Program-made: the position numbers and the translations under genes
The notes under the pieces: generated by a model
The model's database searches: none
Told to the model about the DNA's origin: nothing
Seen by the model: the letters and a program-made list of their open reading frames with translations, nothing else
DNA from: Longitalea luteola
Lineage (GTDB): Bacteria; Bacteroidota; Bacteroidia; Chitinophagales; Chitinophagaceae
Direction: 5' to 3'
NCBI RefSeq assembly: GCF_017356035.1
Contig: NZ_JAFIQX010000001.1
Span: 930,001-994,000 of the forward strand
Length of the DNA: 64,000 nucleotides
Shown here: one piece after another, positions 9,661 to 16,981 of the stretch
Numbering within the stretch: position 1 is the first letter of the stretch
Layout of the letters: each line of letters opens with the position of its first letter

Positions 9661-10950
9661 ATGAACCGGCTTACATTTATTACAGTTGTTTTTTGTGCGA
9701 TCGTTTTTACCGGCTGTACCAAACTGGATTTTTATCCCCACTCGGCCGCCTCACCGGATAATGTATCAGAAAAAGACCTGGACCCATTAATGAAAGGTAT
9801 GTATAATGCGGTGCAGAACTTTCCGGGAAGGGAATCCTACATCATGTACGATTTGGTTGGCGGCAACCTGACCACTGCCTCCGGTGGTAATGTGCTGGCC
9901 TTTATTAAAAATATTATGCGCACCGATTATTCCCTCGTAAGGCAGGACTGGAACGGTTATTTCCGCGCTTTGTACCAGGTGAACAATGTGCTGCAGATCA
10001 TGGAAAGAATGCCTGATACGGACAAAAAGACCCAGGTGGCAGGTGTAGCGCATTTTTTAAGGGCATATATCTATTACAACCTCACTACCCGCTGGGGCGA
10101 TGTACCGCTGTTAAGGGTCAATACTTCAGAGTTGGTTTCCCGCACGGCACAAGCTGAGATCTGGAAATTCATTGAAGAAGACCTGCTCGCTGCGATGACG
10201 CAGGCGCCCGGCTTTATTACCGGACTGAATGGAGATTATTATCTCGCTTCCAGGGAAGCGGCGCAGGCGCTCATGGCTCGCGTGAAACTGGCGCAGGGAA
10301 AAAACAGCGAAGCAGCTGAATATGCAGAAAGGCTTATTACGTCAGGTTTGTTCCAGCTCGACCGCTTCGAAAAAATATTCAGGAAGCAGGATAACAAGGA
10401 AGTGATTTTTGCTTTTGAAAATTTAACCGAAGAATCGAGTATTACCCTCAGTACTCTATTCTACACTTACGCCCACCCGGTGAAGGGTTCTTATGTGTAT
10501 AAGCCCACAGACGAGGTGATGAACATGTATGAAGCCGGCGATAACCGCAGGGCCATGTCTATAGACACCTATACCAATCTTGATGTGATCAACAAATACC
10601 CCAGCGGCCAGGCAGGCACAGATCCGGTTATCATTATCCGGCTGGCCGAAATGTATCTCATTAGTGCCGAAGCACAGGGCCTCAATGGCCTGAACCGGCT
10701 GAACGAATTACGCGCTGCAAGAAATCTGTCTGCCCTCAATCCGTCCTCGGTAGACGAATATCAGCAGGCCGTGGCGCTGGAAAGAAGGCGTGAGCTGTTG
10801 GCGGAAGGATTTCGCTGGTACGATCTCGTACGTACCGGTAAAGCCGTGGATGCGTTGGGAATTGAACCATTCCGCACGAAATTCCCTGTTCCTGATTATG
10901 AAAGACTGGTGAATGAGAACCTGGGTCAGAATGACGGTTATGTTTTTTAA
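9661..10950 (+). CDS. RagB/SusD family nutrient-binding lipoprotein
   Basis: A 429-residue SusD homologue, slightly short for the family. The signal peptide ends in a lipobox with Cys19 (IVFTGC). Helical TPR-like segments follow (HFLRAYIYYNLTTRWGDVPLL is the classic conserved stretch), and the C-terminus has the family ELRAARN and ERRRELLAEGFRWYDLVRTGK motifs. It should form the lid over the SusC barrel encoded 18 bp upstream. The next gene begins 18 bp later, so the whole run is probably one transcript. Confidence 0.94.
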   Translation: MNRLTFITVVFCAIVFTGCTKLDFYPHSAASPDNVSEKDLDPLMKGMYNAVQNFPGRESYIMYDLVGGNLTTASGGNVLAFIKNIMRTDYSLVRQDWNGYFRALYQVNNVLQIMERMPDTDKKTQVAGVAHFLRAYIYYNLTTRWGDVPLLRVNTSELVSRTAQAEIWKFIEEDLLAAMTQAPGFITGLNGDYYLASREAAQALMARVKLAQGKNSEAAEYAERLITSGLFQLDRFEKIFRKQDNKEVIFAFENLTEESSITLSTLFYTYAHPVKGSYVYKPTDEVMNMYEAGDNRRAMSIDTYTNLDVINKYPSGQAGTDPVIIIRLAEMYLISAEAQGLNGLNRLNELRAARNLSALNPSSVDEYQQAVALERRRELLAEGFRWYDLVRTGKAVDALGIEPFRTKFPVPDYERLVNENLGQNDGYVF

Positions 10951-10968
10951 AGAAAAAAATGAGACACT

Positions 10969-11880
10969 ATGCTGCTGAAAAATTGTAAAGCATTTGCAAT
11001 AGGATTAACGCTGCTGGGCTTTGTGGCCTGTAAAAAAGACGAGCCGGTTGAAACAATACTCGATAACAACCTGAGCGAAGTATCGAAAGCTTTTTTAGAA
11101 AAGACACAACTGGTGGCCCGGGTGTTTACGGATACGGTGATCGAAGTGCACCCGGGTGTACAAAGCACCGAAATACATTACCTGAGCCGGGAAGGTTATT
11201 CCATGCGCGTTTTTGTGATGGGGGTGGATATGAAACAGTCCGGAATAGCATTAAGACCCCTTACGCCATTCGGAGGTACAGGGTATGCACGGCAAACCGT
11301 TCCCGATATGCTGAAGTATATTCAGGGCCCGAATAGCAAACCACTGTTTGCGACCAATGCCGATTTCTTCAATGGCAATACCGGCGAACCCAGAGGTGTT
11401 GTGTATTTGAATGGGCAGGCGGTACGCACGACCATTCCGGCTGCCAGCTGGGGCTATTTCGGCATCAGCAAGACCGGACAGTTGATGCTGGGCGATTCAT
11501 TGGATTACACGAAAAGAAAAGGCGAGATCCTGCATGCGCTGGGCGGACATCAAAGGCTGGTAAGGAATAAGGTGCTGGAGCCACAAACGGATCAGTCGAT
11601 AGAGCCGCGCACCTGTGTAGGCTTTACGGCAGACAATATCCTTTATTTTATTGTAGTGGATGGGCGCCGGTTCGATTATTCCAATGGAGCCACTTTTCAA
11701 AAACTGGGGCAAATGATGCTGGCCCTGGGCGCTGTGGAAGCCATCAATATTGATGGGGGCGGCTCTTCAACGTATATGATCAACAACCCTCGCGGCAATA
11801 TCATGCAGATGCGCAACTGGTCATCGGACGGAGCGCCGCGGGCTGTGGCCAATGGATGGAGTATTGTATCAACCAATTAA
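10969..11880 (+). CDS. Phosphodiester glycosidase family lipoprotein (NAGPA domain)
   Basis: A 303-residue lipoprotein (lipobox GFVAC, Cys21). The NAGPA/DUF2233 domain spans ~75-300. Recognisable landmarks are ATNADFFNGNTGEPRGVV, RTCVGFTADN and the closing INIDGGGSSTYMIN, all typical of the family that includes the mammalian N-acetylglucosamine-1-phosphodiester alpha-N-acetylglucosaminidase and bacterial exopolysaccharide or wall-phosphodiester enzymes. Position after susCD suggests it acts at the outer membrane on the ligand that the SusCD pair captures. Substrate is inferred only by family. Confidence 0.85.
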   Translation: MLLKNCKAFAIGLTLLGFVACKKDEPVETILDNNLSEVSKAFLEKTQLVARVFTDTVIEVHPGVQSTEIHYLSREGYSMRVFVMGVDMKQSGIALRPLTPFGGTGYARQTVPDMLKYIQGPNSKPLFATNADFFNGNTGEPRGVVYLNGQAVRTTIPAASWGYFGISKTGQLMLGDSLDYTKRKGEILHALGGHQRLVRNKVLEPQTDQSIEPRTCVGFTADNILYFIVVDGRRFDYSNGATFQKLGQMMLALGAVEAINIDGGGSSTYMINNPRGNIMQMRNWSSDGAPRAVANGWSIVSTN

Positions 11881-11901
11881 AAACATCAGATAGTGAACTA
11901 T

Positions 11902-13221
11902 ATGATCTCAGTTAAAAAATGTCAAAGGCTGTTCCTGCTGCCCGTTTTATTACTGGCAGCCGCCTGCGAAAAAGACAGCGATACCAACAATAAATCTGTG
12001 GATCCGGTGATCGTGTCGGTATCGCCGGAAAGTGGAACAGGGGCTACCATCGTGAGCATTTTAGGAAGGAACTTCAGTGCGGTAGCCGATGAGAACAAAG
12101 TACAGTTCAATGGACAGGACGCGATCGTGCTGGATGCTAGTAAAGGCGAACTGAAAGTAGTGGCGCCGGCGAACGGACAGACCGGTAAAATAACCATTAC
12201 GATAGGAGGCATAACCCTCGAGGGGCCCGTGTATACGTATAAGGAGCCGGCAAAGGAATACATCGTTTCTACGGTGGCAGGAAATGGAACTGCCGGCTAT
12301 AAGGATGGGATCGGCTTTGACGCCCTGTTTGCTGCTCCCGAAGGCGTATGCCTGGATGCGCAGGGAAATATTATTGTAACCGACAGGACCAATAACCGCA
12401 TCAGGAAAATTGCACCCGACAGAACGGTTACCACCGTGGCTGGCACCGGTGAAAATGCATACGCCGATGGACCCGCAGCGGCGGCCAAATTCAATTTGCC
12501 CTGGCGTTCTACCATGGATGCACAGGGAAATATTTATGTGGCCGACCGCGATAACCATAAGGTTCGGAAAATAGCGCCCGATGGAACGGTGAGCACACTG
12601 GCAGGAAGTACGGCAGGCTATGCCGATGGACAGGGAACGGCCGCGAAGTTTGACCAGCCGCTGGATGTGGCCGTCGATGGCAGCGGCAACGTGTACGTGG
12701 CCGACAACAGGAATCACCGTATCCGGAAGATCACACCTTCAGGAGAGGTTACTACGCTGGCAGGCAGTGCCAGTGGCTTCAAAGACGGCACTGGTGCGGC
12801 AGCCGCTTTTGCCAATCCATCAGGGATAGCGGTAGATAAGGATGGTAACATATTGGTGGCCGACCGGGCAAACCACCGCATTAGAAAGATCACACCCGCC
12901 GGCGCGGTAACTACGTTGGCAGGCGCCGGCACGATAGGTGCGCTGGACGGAGATGCCGCCGCGGCGAAATTTAACAATCCCTATGGGATAGACGTAAACG
13001 CTAATGGCGTGATCGTCGTGGCCGATTTAAACAATAACATGGTGCGCATGATTGAGCAGGGTAAGGTGAGCACACTGGGAGGAACGGTCAGCGGCTTTAC
13101 CGATGGGCTTGGCTCGGCTGCGCGTTTTAGCTCACCGGTGGATGTGGTGATCGATGGAAACGGTACGGTGTATGTGGCGGATCTGGGCAATAACCGGGTG
13201 AGGAAAATAGAACCGATGTAA
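11902..13221 (+). CDS. IPT/TIG plus NHL-repeat lipoprotein
   Basis: A 439-residue lipoprotein. ATG 11902 was preferred to the in-frame GTG at 11893 because it gives a clean signal peptide with lipobox LAAAC (Cys22). An IPT/TIG immunoglobulin-like domain covers ~33-112 (VSPESGTGATIVSILGRNF). Six NHL repeats follow, each ending like ADRDNHKVRKI, so a six-bladed propeller is predicted. IPT-NHL lipoproteins are common as the last gene of SusCD loci, where they take the place of SusE/SusF-type surface glycan-binding proteins; that role is inferred. It starts 21 bp after the glycosidase gene. Confidence 0.88.
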   Translation: MISVKKCQRLFLLPVLLLAAACEKDSDTNNKSVDPVIVSVSPESGTGATIVSILGRNFSAVADENKVQFNGQDAIVLDASKGELKVVAPANGQTGKITITIGGITLEGPVYTYKEPAKEYIVSTVAGNGTAGYKDGIGFDALFAAPEGVCLDAQGNIIVTDRTNNRIRKIAPDRTVTTVAGTGENAYADGPAAAAKFNLPWRSTMDAQGNIYVADRDNHKVRKIAPDGTVSTLAGSTAGYADGQGTAAKFDQPLDVAVDGSGNVYVADNRNHRIRKITPSGEVTTLAGSASGFKDGTGAAAAFANPSGIAVDKDGNILVADRANHRIRKITPAGAVTTLAGAGTIGALDGDAAAAKFNNPYGIDVNANGVIVVADLNNNMVRMIEQGKVSTLGGTVSGFTDGLGSAARFSSPVDVVIDGNGTVYVADLGNNRVRKIEPM

Positions 13222-13264
13222 TAAAAGGGCCTTTTTAATCATGTATTCTGTTGACGGCGAGTAT

Positions 13265-13310
13265 GGTTGTGGCCATAAATAGTGATTTTCTGAAGGTTAT
13301 GGCCATAACC
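13265..13310. promoter_or_regulatory. Two copies of a GGCCAT-centred palindrome, 30 bp apart
   Basis: A perfect 16-bp palindrome, GGTTATGGCCATAACC, lies at 13295-13310. A related copy, GGTTGTGGCCATAAAT, lies exactly 30 bp upstream at 13265-13280. Spacing near three helical turns suggests a paired protein-binding site. They lie between the end of the NHL lipoprotein gene and the tRNA promoter. No regulator is assigned. Confidence 0.4.
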
Positions 13311-13357
13311 TGCTGGAAATAGTTTAATTCGACAGGAAAAAATATCGATAAAAAACC

Positions 13358-13365
13358 TATTTTTG
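13358..13365 (+). promoter_or_regulatory. Putative -7 promoter box upstream of the tRNA
   Basis: TATTTTTG matches the Bacteroidota TAnnTTTG -7 element and lies 61 bp before the tRNA. No clear TTTG -33 element is present. The predicted leader would contain two perfect hairpins: CTCCCGA (13368-13374) with TCGGGAG (13381-13387), and TTTTGAACC (13393-13401) with GGTTCAAAA (13416-13424). Confidence 0.35.
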
Positions 13366-13426
13366 CGCTCCCGATGAAAGTCGGGAGGTGTGTTTTGAAC
13401 CGGTAAGCAATTATTGGTTCAAAATA

Positions 13427-13712
13427 GGACCGGTAGCTCAGCTGGATAGAGCAGCTGCCTTCAAACTTAGGAGCCTTATAGGGGAAACGAAACCTTATAA
13501 GTGGATGCCACTATATCGGTGAAACCTTCCTGTAGCAATGCAGATGGCAATACCGAGGAAACCTGCAAGGGGTTCCGTAGAGACTACACGTGGCACACCT
13601 GAAATGGTGAAGATATAGTCCAGACCACAAATTCCGACCCAGGTTGGAAGCAGGGAAACCTGTAGCGGGTAAGCTAAGCAGCAGGTCATTGGTTCGAATC
13701 CAATCCGGTTCA
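13427..13712 (+). tRNA. tRNA-Arg(UCU), interrupted by a group I intron
   Basis: The exons join to a complete tRNA. The acceptor stem is GGACCGG with CCGGTTC (13705-13711, one G-U pair), and the discriminator A is 13712. The D arm is 13436-13452. The anticodon stem is GCTGC (13454-13458) with GCAGC (13678-13682), and the T arm ATTGG-TTCGAAT-CCAAT spans 13688-13704. The spliced anticodon loop reads CTTCTAA, giving anticodon UCU, which decodes AGA (Arg). The exon ends after U34 at 13461 and resumes with C35 at 13674. CCA is not encoded. Because the intron splits the anticodon, the tRNA is useless until spliced. Confidence 0.92.
13462..13673 (+). ncRNA. Group I self-splicing intron (212 nt, IC3-like) in tRNA-Arg(UCU)
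   Basis: All core elements can be drawn. P1: exon CUU (13459-13461) with intron GAG (13471-13473), including the U-G pair at the splice site. P2: 13475-13483 with 13493-13501 (9 bp). P3: UGCCAC (13506-13511) with GUGGCA (13590-13595). P7: GACUA (13582-13586) with UAGUC (13616-13620), within the classical R-like AGAGACUACACG and S-like AAGAUAUAGUCC boxes. P8: CACC (13596-13599) with GGUG (13606-13609). P9: UUCC (13632-13635) with GGAA (13646-13649), then a CAGG-GAAA-CCUG tetraloop hairpin (13651-13662). The intron ends in omega-G 13673. It has no endonuclease ORF. The segment GAGCCTTA...AAGTGGATGC resembles cyanobacterial tRNA-Leu introns. Confidence 0.92.
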
Positions 13713-13714
13713 CG

Positions 13715-13746
13715 AAAAAGCTTCACAACAATGTGGAGCTTTTTTT
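13715..13746 (+). terminator. Rho-independent terminator after the tRNA
   Basis: AAAAAGCTTCACA (13715-13727) pairs with TGTGGAGCTTTTT (13732-13744), with one T-G pair, and runs into a T tract. It begins three bases after the discriminator base, so the tRNA precursor is short. Confidence 0.75.
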
Positions 13747-13780
13747 ATGGCGAAAACCTTTGCAAATAGAATGCTAACAC

Positions 13781-14773
13781 TCAGCACGCCATTTGACCAA
13801 TGACCAGCTTGTACCCTTTGCCATGCACATTCAGGATGCTTATGCGCGGATCCGCCTGCAATTTTTTCCGCAATTTCGAGACGAACATATCCAGGCTCCG
13901 GCCAACGATAACGCCTTCATCTTCCCACACTTCTTTCATCAACTGATCACGATCTATCAATTCCTGCTGGGCGTTGGCAAATACGTGCAACAGTTTGGCT
14001 TCTTTGGCTGTGAGCAGAATGATGGTAGAGCCGGCTACCAGTTGCTGACTTTCCGGCAAGAAAACCAGGTTACCAATAGCAATACCCGATGACCGCGGGA
14101 TTTCCTGTTTAATCGCTGACGATGGCAGATCTGGTTGTGTGTTTTGCTGTACCGGACTATCCATCGTAATTCCGGTTGAGGCACCCAGGGCTGGCATATT
14201 GTCTGCCTTGTCGGTGGTTCTTCTTTTTCTTAAATATAGTGAGCGGAATAATAAACTTACCAGAATGGCCACCAGGCTACCCGCCAGCAGGCCCATGGAA
14301 AACGGGTACATACCGGCGGCTTCGGTTTCTGTAAACCTGATCCGGATATTGTAACAGGATCTTTCCTGCCGGCGACCCCCGCAGGGTACTATATTACGGG
14401 AACTGTTTTTATATATCCGGAATCCATAGATCACTTCGGCCGATGGGGCGCAACGGATCACCTCCACGAGGTAACTGGAGCGCAGGCGGTTGGCCGCGAC
14501 TACCCGGCGTACGGTAGCCACTAAAGTATCGGTTAAGAAGGTAAAAGGTGCCGTAAACCGGATCAGGTATTCCCTGTTCGCCCGGTCTTCCACAGGAAGG
14601 ATACGGGAGGAGGAATCGCCGGCCTGTAACAGCAATTGGTGACCGATCTGCCGGATCACCAGCTTTTCAGTCGCCTTATCTGTAGCGGGCAGGGCAGCCC
14701 GGTCACGGATGGCAGTCCATGAAACGATGACTATCAGGGCGGTGCCTATTGCCAGCAAGGCTTTCCAGTTCAT
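13781..14773 (-). CDS. Membrane-tethered winged-helix regulator (Trans_reg_C at C-terminus)
   Basis: A 330-residue protein with a signal-anchor helix at ~4-22 (LLAIGTALIVIVSWTAI), a ~130-residue extracytoplasmic part containing two Cys (CAPSAEV, VPCGG) and a later Cys (RSCYN), a second helix at ~155-178 (GLLAGSLVAILVSLLF), and a cytoplasmic C-terminal OmpR/PhoB-type winged helix at ~225-327 (TAKEAKLLHVFANAQQELI, SLDMFVSKLRKKL, NVHGKGYKL). It thus looks like a one-component membrane regulator of ToxR/CadC logic with reversed domain order. It is divergent from the YceI gene, 167 bp away, which is its most likely target. The signal sensed is unknown. Confidence 0.82.
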   Translation of the reverse strand: MNWKALLAIGTALIVIVSWTAIRDRAALPATDKATEKLVIRQIGHQLLLQAGDSSSRILPVEDRANREYLIRFTAPFTFLTDTLVATVRRVVAANRLRSSYLVEVIRCAPSAEVIYGFRIYKNSSRNIVPCGGRRQERSCYNIRIRFTETEAAGMYPFSMGLLAGSLVAILVSLLFRSLYLRKRRTTDKADNMPALGASTGITMDSPVQQNTQPDLPSSAIKQEIPRSSGIAIGNLVFLPESQQLVAGSTIILLTAKEAKLLHVFANAQQELIDRDQLMKEVWEDEGVIVGRSLDMFVSKLRKKLQADPRISILNVHGKGYKLVIGQMAC

Positions 14774-14940
14774 ACTTAAAATTACAGCATTCCCTGCGAG
14801 CTCCGGTGCCTCCGGCCAGATTTTACATTCGTTTACAAAGCTTTTACTACGCTTTTACCCCTCCCGCAAACGGACACCGTAGGTTTGTATCAACAACCCG
14901 GGTTTCTTTCCGCTTTCATCATCACATAAATCAACATCTT

Positions 14941-15633
14941 ATGCGGTCAATCTTATTTTTCGTTTGCGCATCCCTGTGCCTGGCCGGTGCCGTGGCCTGC
15001 CGGGATCGTTCAGTTGCGGCTATTGACGCCTCTACACCTGCTATTACATTGCCGGCATCTTCCACCCCAGTGGGAAGCGTAGTAGGTTATTCCCTTGTTA
15101 TACCAGAAAGTTTTGTCAAATGGAAAGGCATGCATGTTATGGGAGGAGCTGGACATCAGGGCTATATCAAACCCCTGAAAGGCAACCTGGCTTTCGATGC
15201 CAACGGCTCTATTGCAGGAGGCTATTTTGAACTGGATATGAATACAATAACCACTACCGACAAGAAAGACACGAGCAGCGATAACGGACTGGTATCGCAT
15301 CTGAAAGACCCTGACTTCTTTGATGTGAAGAAGTATCCCAGGTGTACGTTTCAATTAACTAAAGCGACTAAAGTCTCCGGCGATTCTTCGTATTATCTTA
15401 CCGGGCAACTGACCTTGCGGGCCATTACACAAGAGATCCATTTTCCAGCCACGATTGTCAAAAATGGGGAGGATATTGTTGCCACAGCGTCGCTCACAAT
15501 AGACCGTACGAAATGGGGCATTACTTACAAGTCGGGCAGTTTATTGGGACTTGTGAAAGACGAGTTGCTGGAAGACACTGTACCAGTATCACTGGTTTTA
15601 CGGTTTCAAAGCAGTAAGAAACGGGCCTGTTAA
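14941..15633 (+). CDS. YceI family lipoprotein
   Basis: A 230-residue protein of the YceI lipocalin-like family, which binds isoprenoid or amide-like hydrophobic molecules in the envelope. ATG 14941 is chosen over 14749 because it begins a signal peptide ending in lipobox GAVAC (Cys20); the upstream extension overlaps the divergent gene. Family landmarks are VKWKGMHVMGGAGHQGYIKPLKG, LVSHLKDPDFFDVKKYPRCTF, YYLTGQLTLRAITQEIHFP and LTIDRTKWGITYKSGS. It is divergent from the membrane-tethered regulator at 13781-14773, which may control it. Confidence 0.88.
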   Translation: MRSILFFVCASLCLAGAVACRDRSVAAIDASTPAITLPASSTPVGSVVGYSLVIPESFVKWKGMHVMGGAGHQGYIKPLKGNLAFDANGSIAGGYFELDMNTITTTDKKDTSSDNGLVSHLKDPDFFDVKKYPRCTFQLTKATKVSGDSSYYLTGQLTLRAITQEIHFPATIVKNGEDIVATASLTIDRTKWGITYKSGSLLGLVKDELLEDTVPVSLVLRFQSSKKRAC

Positions 15634-15671
15634 AAATCATCAGCTTAATGACGAAAACGGCTACAACAAAA

Positions 15672-15703
15672 AAGCCTTGTAAATCTTGGGATTTACGAGG
15701 CTT
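15672..15703. terminator. Bidirectional terminator hairpin
   Basis: AAGCCTTGTAAAT (15672-15684) pairs with ATTTACGAGGCTT (15691-15703), with one wobble. It separates the convergent YceI (+) and ppnP (-) genes, and a T-rich run follows on the minus strand. Confidence 0.65.
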
Positions 15704-15725
15704 AATAAGAGCACCAGTATTTTTT

Positions 15726-16022
15726 TTAACTATAGTAACAGATATATGCTACATCCGTAGCACACATTACATCAAACGATGAGTTTGCGGCTACTTCAAA
15801 GCTGTCACCCTGCTTGTGCGTGAGCCAGTCGCCACCGCTCAGCTTTGTACGCATAGTGCCGGAAATAACTACCATGGTCTCAAGTGAAGAGGTGTTAAAT
15901 ACATAAGTCCCCTTTTTCATAACGCCGACAGTTGCAGGCCCTTTCTCTGTTTCGATACCAAGGCTTTGAACTTTTCCATCAAAATATACATTGTGCGACA
16001 CTTTATCATTTGAACTGCTCAT
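15726..16022 (-). CDS. ppnP: Pyrimidine/purine nucleoside phosphorylase
   Basis: A 98-residue single-cupin protein of the PpnP (YaiE/DUF1255) family, which phosphorolyses several purine and pyrimidine nucleosides. Length matches the family (~94). Landmarks are VYFDGKVQSLGIETEKGPATVGVMKKGTY near the start, VVISGTMRTKL in the middle, and QGDSFEVAANSSFDV, the cupin core, near the end. It ends head-to-head with YceI across a hairpin. The 390 bp upstream hold no gene. Confidence 0.9.
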   Translation of the reverse strand: MSSSNDKVSHNVYFDGKVQSLGIETEKGPATVGVMKKGTYVFNTSSLETMVVISGTMRTKLSGGDWLTHKQGDSFEVAANSSFDVMCATDVAYICYYS

Positions 16023-16413
16023 ACATTAATTTATTAAACGTCATTATTTTTTTGAGGCGCTAAGTTAATTTATTCCGGTAGAACAACCTAAGCGGTATTT
16101 TCATTTCTTAGAGCAGGTTTGCAAATCACTTATTTCCCGAATCAGCGCAGCTATTGCCTAAACACTGCACTTGTTAATTGTTGCTGTAACTCCCAAAGCA
16201 TTTTATATAAATTTACTCAATTGCATAAGTAACCGAACATAACCGGTTTATTAACTATGCAATTAAACATCACTGTTACTATTCTATTGCTCCGGTTGTT
16301 TTTTATGACCTTCTCAAGGAAAGCGCACCGGCTTGCCGGTAACAATCGTTTGTGCCTGCTGTAAAGGGGGCGAACAGGAAGCACTTTGTTATTATTAACC
16401 ATAAATATTATCA
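16023..16413. other. Intergenic region without a recognisable gene
   Basis: Between the divergent ppnP and 16414 genes. It is AT-rich (for example near 16200-16260) and must hold both promoters, but no strong TAnnTTTG box, hairpin or credible ORF stands out. The short frame at 16217-16414 on the minus strand has no protein-like character. Confidence 0.4.
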
Positions 16414-16941
16414 ATGAAAAAAGTAATCATCCCACTGGTACTTGGATTCATCACTGTGTCCTTTCCCGGGCAATTATCCAGTGCCCCTTCGGAGGGAAAA
16501 GCGATGCGTAAAGCGCCAAAGCCGCCAGTAACGATCACACAGGTACCGAGTAAACTCACGCTTTCCTGGTTCGTGCCCAGCAACAGAACCTGTAGTAAAA
16601 CGCCTAACGATCAGTCGAACCCGGCATTGAATCCGGGTGCCAGCAGCCTGGCCAGCCCGATCACTTATTATTGCAAGGTCACCGTTGAACCAAACGCACC
16701 TACAAACATGTACGCCGCCTCTACATACAAGTTTACCTGGTTGAAAGCCGGCTCTTACCTTGACATTAAAGTACCCAAAGAGGTGGGTGGCAAGATCACT
16801 GTAGATTTTTATGAGAATTGCAACAACTGCATAGACGGCAAGATGAACAGACCTATCTGGCACGGCACAGATATGATACAAAAAGGGCAGCCTAATGTAA
16901 ATGTGAACCTGAATTTTACAGGTGTGCTGGGAGGCTGTTAG
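16414..16941 (+). CDS. Secreted Cys-containing protein of unknown function
   Basis: A 175-residue exported protein of no family I recognise. An N-terminal signal peptide (MKKVIIPLVLGFITVSFPG) is followed by a mature part with five cysteines (RTCSKT, TYYCKV, CNNC and a terminal GGC), so disulfides are likely. The segment SKLTLSWFVPSN and a later YKFTWLK resemble beta-sandwich strands. The protein ends exactly in Cys. It is 40 bp upstream of a lipoprotein gene and then an Lnt-like acyltransferase, so the three may act together in the envelope. Existence as a gene is well supported; function is open. Confidence 0.7.
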   Translation: MKKVIIPLVLGFITVSFPGQLSSAPSEGKAMRKAPKPPVTITQVPSKLTLSWFVPSNRTCSKTPNDQSNPALNPGASSLASPITYYCKVTVEPNAPTNMYAASTYKFTWLKAGSYLDIKVPKEVGGKITVDFYENCNNCIDGKMNRPIWHGTDMIQKGQPNVNVNLNFTGVLGGC

Positions 16942-16981
16942 ATCAATCTGTTTACATTTCTTAACCTTTTACTCCTTTCTA

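Noticed and set aside
13495-13713. Minus-strand frame starting MNRIGFEPMTCCLAY, and a second overlapping one
   Set aside because: It is the antisense of the tRNA exon and the group I intron; the NRIGFEPMT start is a well-known false ORF from tRNA 3' ends.
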